Position numbers and translations under genes: made by a program. The notes beneath the pieces were generated by a model. That model searched no databases, was not told where the DNA came from, and saw only the letters and a list, made by a program, of their open reading frames with translations. This document shows, in pieces, positions 60,898 to 64,000 of a stretch of 64,000 nt of DNA; within the stretch, counting starts at the first letter, position 1, and each line of letters opens with the position of its first letter. This stretch comes from Lunularia cruciata (taxonomy: Eukaryota > Streptophyta > Marchantiopsida > Lunulariales > Lunulariaceae): NCBI GenBank assembly GCA_948567375.1, contig OX419756.1:56744333-56808332 (forward strand), given 5' to 3'.

Positions 60898-61359
60898 GGA
60901 GATATTCTTGCGCCTTGCTCCTGGTGGCTCCAGGGCTTGTGGTGTGGTGTTGGTAGTTCTACCGCAACAATGGGCACACGAAGTACTGTTTTGCAGGACA
61001 GTAAGCGGTCTTCTGCGCCAGTTTTGAAGTTACTTTCTAACCAGTATGGTCAGATCCACACTTGATTGTTAGCGTCCTCGATGTTTGTTGGGTTTTTTGT
61101 TTGCTCAACTACACAGTTTGTACCTTGGGAGCTTACATGAGTGCGTTCACAAGCGTTTTCACGGTTTTTGAGTAGTTAGAAAGCTTTTATAAGGCTTCAA
61201 AAAAATATAATATCTTCCAAATTAGATTACATTTGTCAACGCAGTAGTGGATAAACGTCAAAACCTTTGCTAGACACCACAACGACTTCCCAACGATTCT
61301 GATGGAGGGAGACTGGTGCCTCTGCATTACTGGTAGCTTGATTCTCAGCACAATGACAT

Positions 61360-64000
61360 CTACACAGGACAGTAGTTTTTCCGAGGAAATCTGTTGTAAT
61401 ACTTAAGCAGTGTCTTCAGACGGTCGCTTTCCGTGTCCAGTTTGAGAAAGGTTCCTTTCTCGCCCACTCGCCATCCCCAGTTACCAGCCTGCCAACAACA
61501 CCTCAGTCCACCCATTTAGAAGGGAGGCTAAAAGCTGCAGGAAGAAAATTGTTTCTCTTTAACCAAACGCAACTGCAAAAGCCGAAGATAGAAGCTATGT
61601 ACTAATGAAAGTAAAACTCCAAAGGCAATTAATTACCTGGACAGCTGGAGTATTCATGCGCGCTGAATTATCAAGACTTAGGACATCTTGCATAGGGATG
61701 ATAACTGTCCGAGCTACCGAACTCAATGAAGCTTCAATCATCTCCCATGATATATCATCCTCTTTCTCAAGTCGAAGGTACTGTTTCACCTGCAGGATGA
61801 CAGACTTATTCTCAGTACATTTTACCTGAACATGAAGCCAATGAAAAGTACAGTTTAGAAGGATTGTCTACAACTTTCAGGGCTCCCACGGGAAGTTACC
61901 CTCTGGTAAAATCAGTCGCATCAGGGAGGGTAGTTGGATAGATCGAACTTACTGCTTCCTTCTCCTCGTCCGGTATCCTCATCCACCATCCAAGAACCTG
62001 CTCCAGAGTTCACCTTCTGCTTAGAATGTTTTACTGGAATCTTAAATGAAGGTATAAAGAAGCTGCGCCTGAGACCTAATCAAAAGCCACACCTCTTGGC
62101 CTTGACTACACCCAAAACAGTCTTACCGTGTCGTTATCATGTGTTCCAGGATACACAACTTGATCCACTTCATGATTGTGAGGTAAATGTGGGTTTGATG
62201 GACCACTTCCAAAGGCTGCATGTACATGGATCAACCCGTTAGTGAACGAGTGACGTCTGATTCAGTTTTGGCATCATATAAGTGACGAAACTGAAAGCGA
62301 TCTAAACTTGGAGTCCAACTTTGAGTATCAGAAAATATTTACCAAATTGAAGAACGGCCATGCCAGGTGCGTTAATTGCCCTTCTCAGAGCAACTACGTC
62401 ACTTGTTATAATACCCTGGATAACCCCGAATGTCAGATCGTAAAACATCTCACAGTTCAAAGATGAGTTACATCCATACAAGAGTGACTTCATAAACGCG
62501 GGGTGTGTAAAAAAGTTTCTTGCAACTATTGCTCACAAATCTTGCTCATCAAGAATGAAAGAACGAAACAAACATAGTATTCGATTGACACACACAGCAC
62601 TTGGGTTTTGTGTCTTCGGTTTAGTTATCCCCTATACCAGATCCTCGGCAATGATGTCAATCTTGCCGACTGCTTTCTTGATAGCCTCAAAGAAGGCCTC
62701 TCTAGGACCCATCTGTAGTAAGATGAAAGATACGTCAGGTACATGTCTGCATCTTTACCAAAGATCTAAAGTTCTGTAAACGCGGCTCATATTCGCACAC
62801 AAAATTTTGTGGACTCAGTTGAGTAAATGGAAATATGAACACTTGCCTTCCAGGAGCCATTTAGTGCTGTCGTCTCATCTGCAGTAGAAAGCCGATACCG
62901 TATGAGCTCGGTTAATAAGATACAAATGTTCCGTACAAACGTAGTCTAGTGCCTACAATTCTCTATTGTCGATATCACCCAGCCTAAATGTTATAATAGT
63001 CAGAACTAATTTTTCCGTGTTCTGGTGAAAAGACAAGGAGCGGTTTTGACCGTTGTTGTCTACACAAAATCAGTGAGCAGTGAGCTTTGGCGCTTCGAGT
63101 AAGACGGTAACCTGCTTTGACCGCCCAGTACCCTGCAAGACCTCGGAAGTGGTCGATGCGAAATTCGTCATAGAGATCAAAAGCCCGCTTCATGCGAGAT
63201 GCCCACCATTTGTAGTTATCCTTAGCCATGGCTTGCCAATCGTACAGAGGACTGCACAGAATCAAGAGCGTAAGTCGAACACAGGAACGATACGAAAGTT
63301 CTACTTCTGCAACACATTTTAGCGTGGTTTGCAGCTTGTTCGTCATAAATGTCATTTCCAAGGATGTGATTTGTAAAAAAAGAAACGAATGAGCGAGTTT
63401 AGTTTGATACAAAAGATATGGCTAATGTTACTAACGGGTAGCTCCGGAGAAACATAAGATCCACGCGAAGGATCTGGCTCTGTGTTTTCTGGAAAGGCAA
63501 TACCTGCCCCAGAGTTGGCCGGTGGCACTGAAGGCATCAGGTGGAACCCCACTGACCAAAGTTGGAGCTCCTGTTTCCTCATCCTGCAAAATCCTGTATT
63601 TGAGAATAAAACTTTTGATTCTAAACCTGTGAAATGGTTTACTTCTAGGCCAATTTGGGTTGACATTGGACAAGGTTAAACACCTGAATTTGAAGTCATG
63701 AGTTCATTCCCCTTACCAACATGAAACATTTTCGATTAGCCCAAACATCTGCACTGTGCCCCCCAACGTAAATAGGCATGTCTCCAATGATCCTAATACC
63801 ACTTTCTCTCGCGTACTTGTGAACTGCTTTCCACTGCCGTTGGAACAGAAATTGCTGGGCTATGAACTCATCAATCTGCATGAGAGTCAAGTCAAGTATC
63901 AAACTGGATAAAAATCAAGATCTCACCTTTGTACTAGAACTTTCAGAATACATTTGACTATAAACAAACAAATATGGTACTATTGGCCACGAAATTCTCA
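61360..64000 (-). CDS. DPE1: 4-alpha-glucanotransferase DPE1 (D-enzyme), plastid, 3' part
   Basis: Eleven exons read on the - strand: 63957-63927, 63875-63717, 63583-63504, 63251-63112, 62878-62847, 62712-62638, 62415-62343, 62215-62127, 61997-61953, 61789-61637 and 61488-61360 (stop TAG). All phases fit, giving about 335 C-terminal residues; the family has about 570-590, so the 5' half lies beyond the window. GH77 enzymes transfer maltooligosaccharide units, and DPE1 acts in the chloroplast stroma during starch breakdown. Catalytic blocks are all present: RIDHFRGLAGYWAV (nucleophile Asp), KIDIIAEDL (acid/base Glu) and GTHDNDT (stabilising Asp). GDMPIYVGGHSADVW, SGVPPDAFSATGQLWG and ARMNTPA are further family blocks. 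Ten introns are visible; nine are GT-AG. Intron 62846-62713 starts GCAAGT, a GC-AG intron. No frame damage was seen. Confidence 0.95.

Overview
This window comes from a land-plant nuclear genome, probably a large, repeat-rich and perhaps non-flowering one. Three things point that way: intact spliced genes for a chloroplast starch enzyme (DPE1) and a Sec61 gamma subunit, chromodomain-bearing Ty3 LTR elements primed by initiator-tRNA-Met, and a decayed piece of plastid psbB. The species cannot be named from the sequence.

Host genes sit in small, more GC-balanced islands within AT-rich repeat sea. Island 1 (about 6.4-8.7 kb) holds a four-exon gene for a small acidic, coiled-coil protein of unknown function. 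Island 2 (about 57.8-64.0 kb) holds SEC61G on the + strand and, facing it, the 3' half of plastid 4-alpha-glucanotransferase DPE1 on the - strand. Eleven DPE1 exons can be read, with all three GH77 catalytic motifs and one GC-AG intron; the gene runs off the right edge.

The rest is mostly fossils and simple repeats. Positions 0.9-5.0 kb hold a tandem duplication and two solo LTRs with perfect 5-bp target duplications. A PIF/Harbinger transposase relic lies at 9.5-10.6 kb. A purine-rich tract at 17.8-20 kb includes a 92-bp tandem array. From 20.4 to 22.4 kb lies a truncated - strand chromovirus with a solo LTR inside it. From 25.7 to 41.5 kb there is a three-element nest: an old + strand chromovirus (D) carries a - strand relative (C) and a younger + strand relative (A). 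Each has recognisable LTRs and target duplications, and the decay of those duplications follows the nesting order. A MULE with about 100-bp terminal inverted repeats lies inside a fourth LTR copy at 42.8-45.6 kb. Two related non-LTR retrotransposon relics lie in inverted orientation at 49.0-51.9 and 53.1-55.3 kb, and the psbB fragment is between them.

The most notable observations are: heat-shock-element-like GAAnnTTC arrays in the chromovirus LTRs; the self-nesting of one chromovirus family; the inverted LINE pair with a likely C-terminal PD-(D/E)XK nuclease segment; the GC-AG intron and very short exons of DPE1; the unrecognised four-exon gene; and a few coding-like stretches that could not be assigned.
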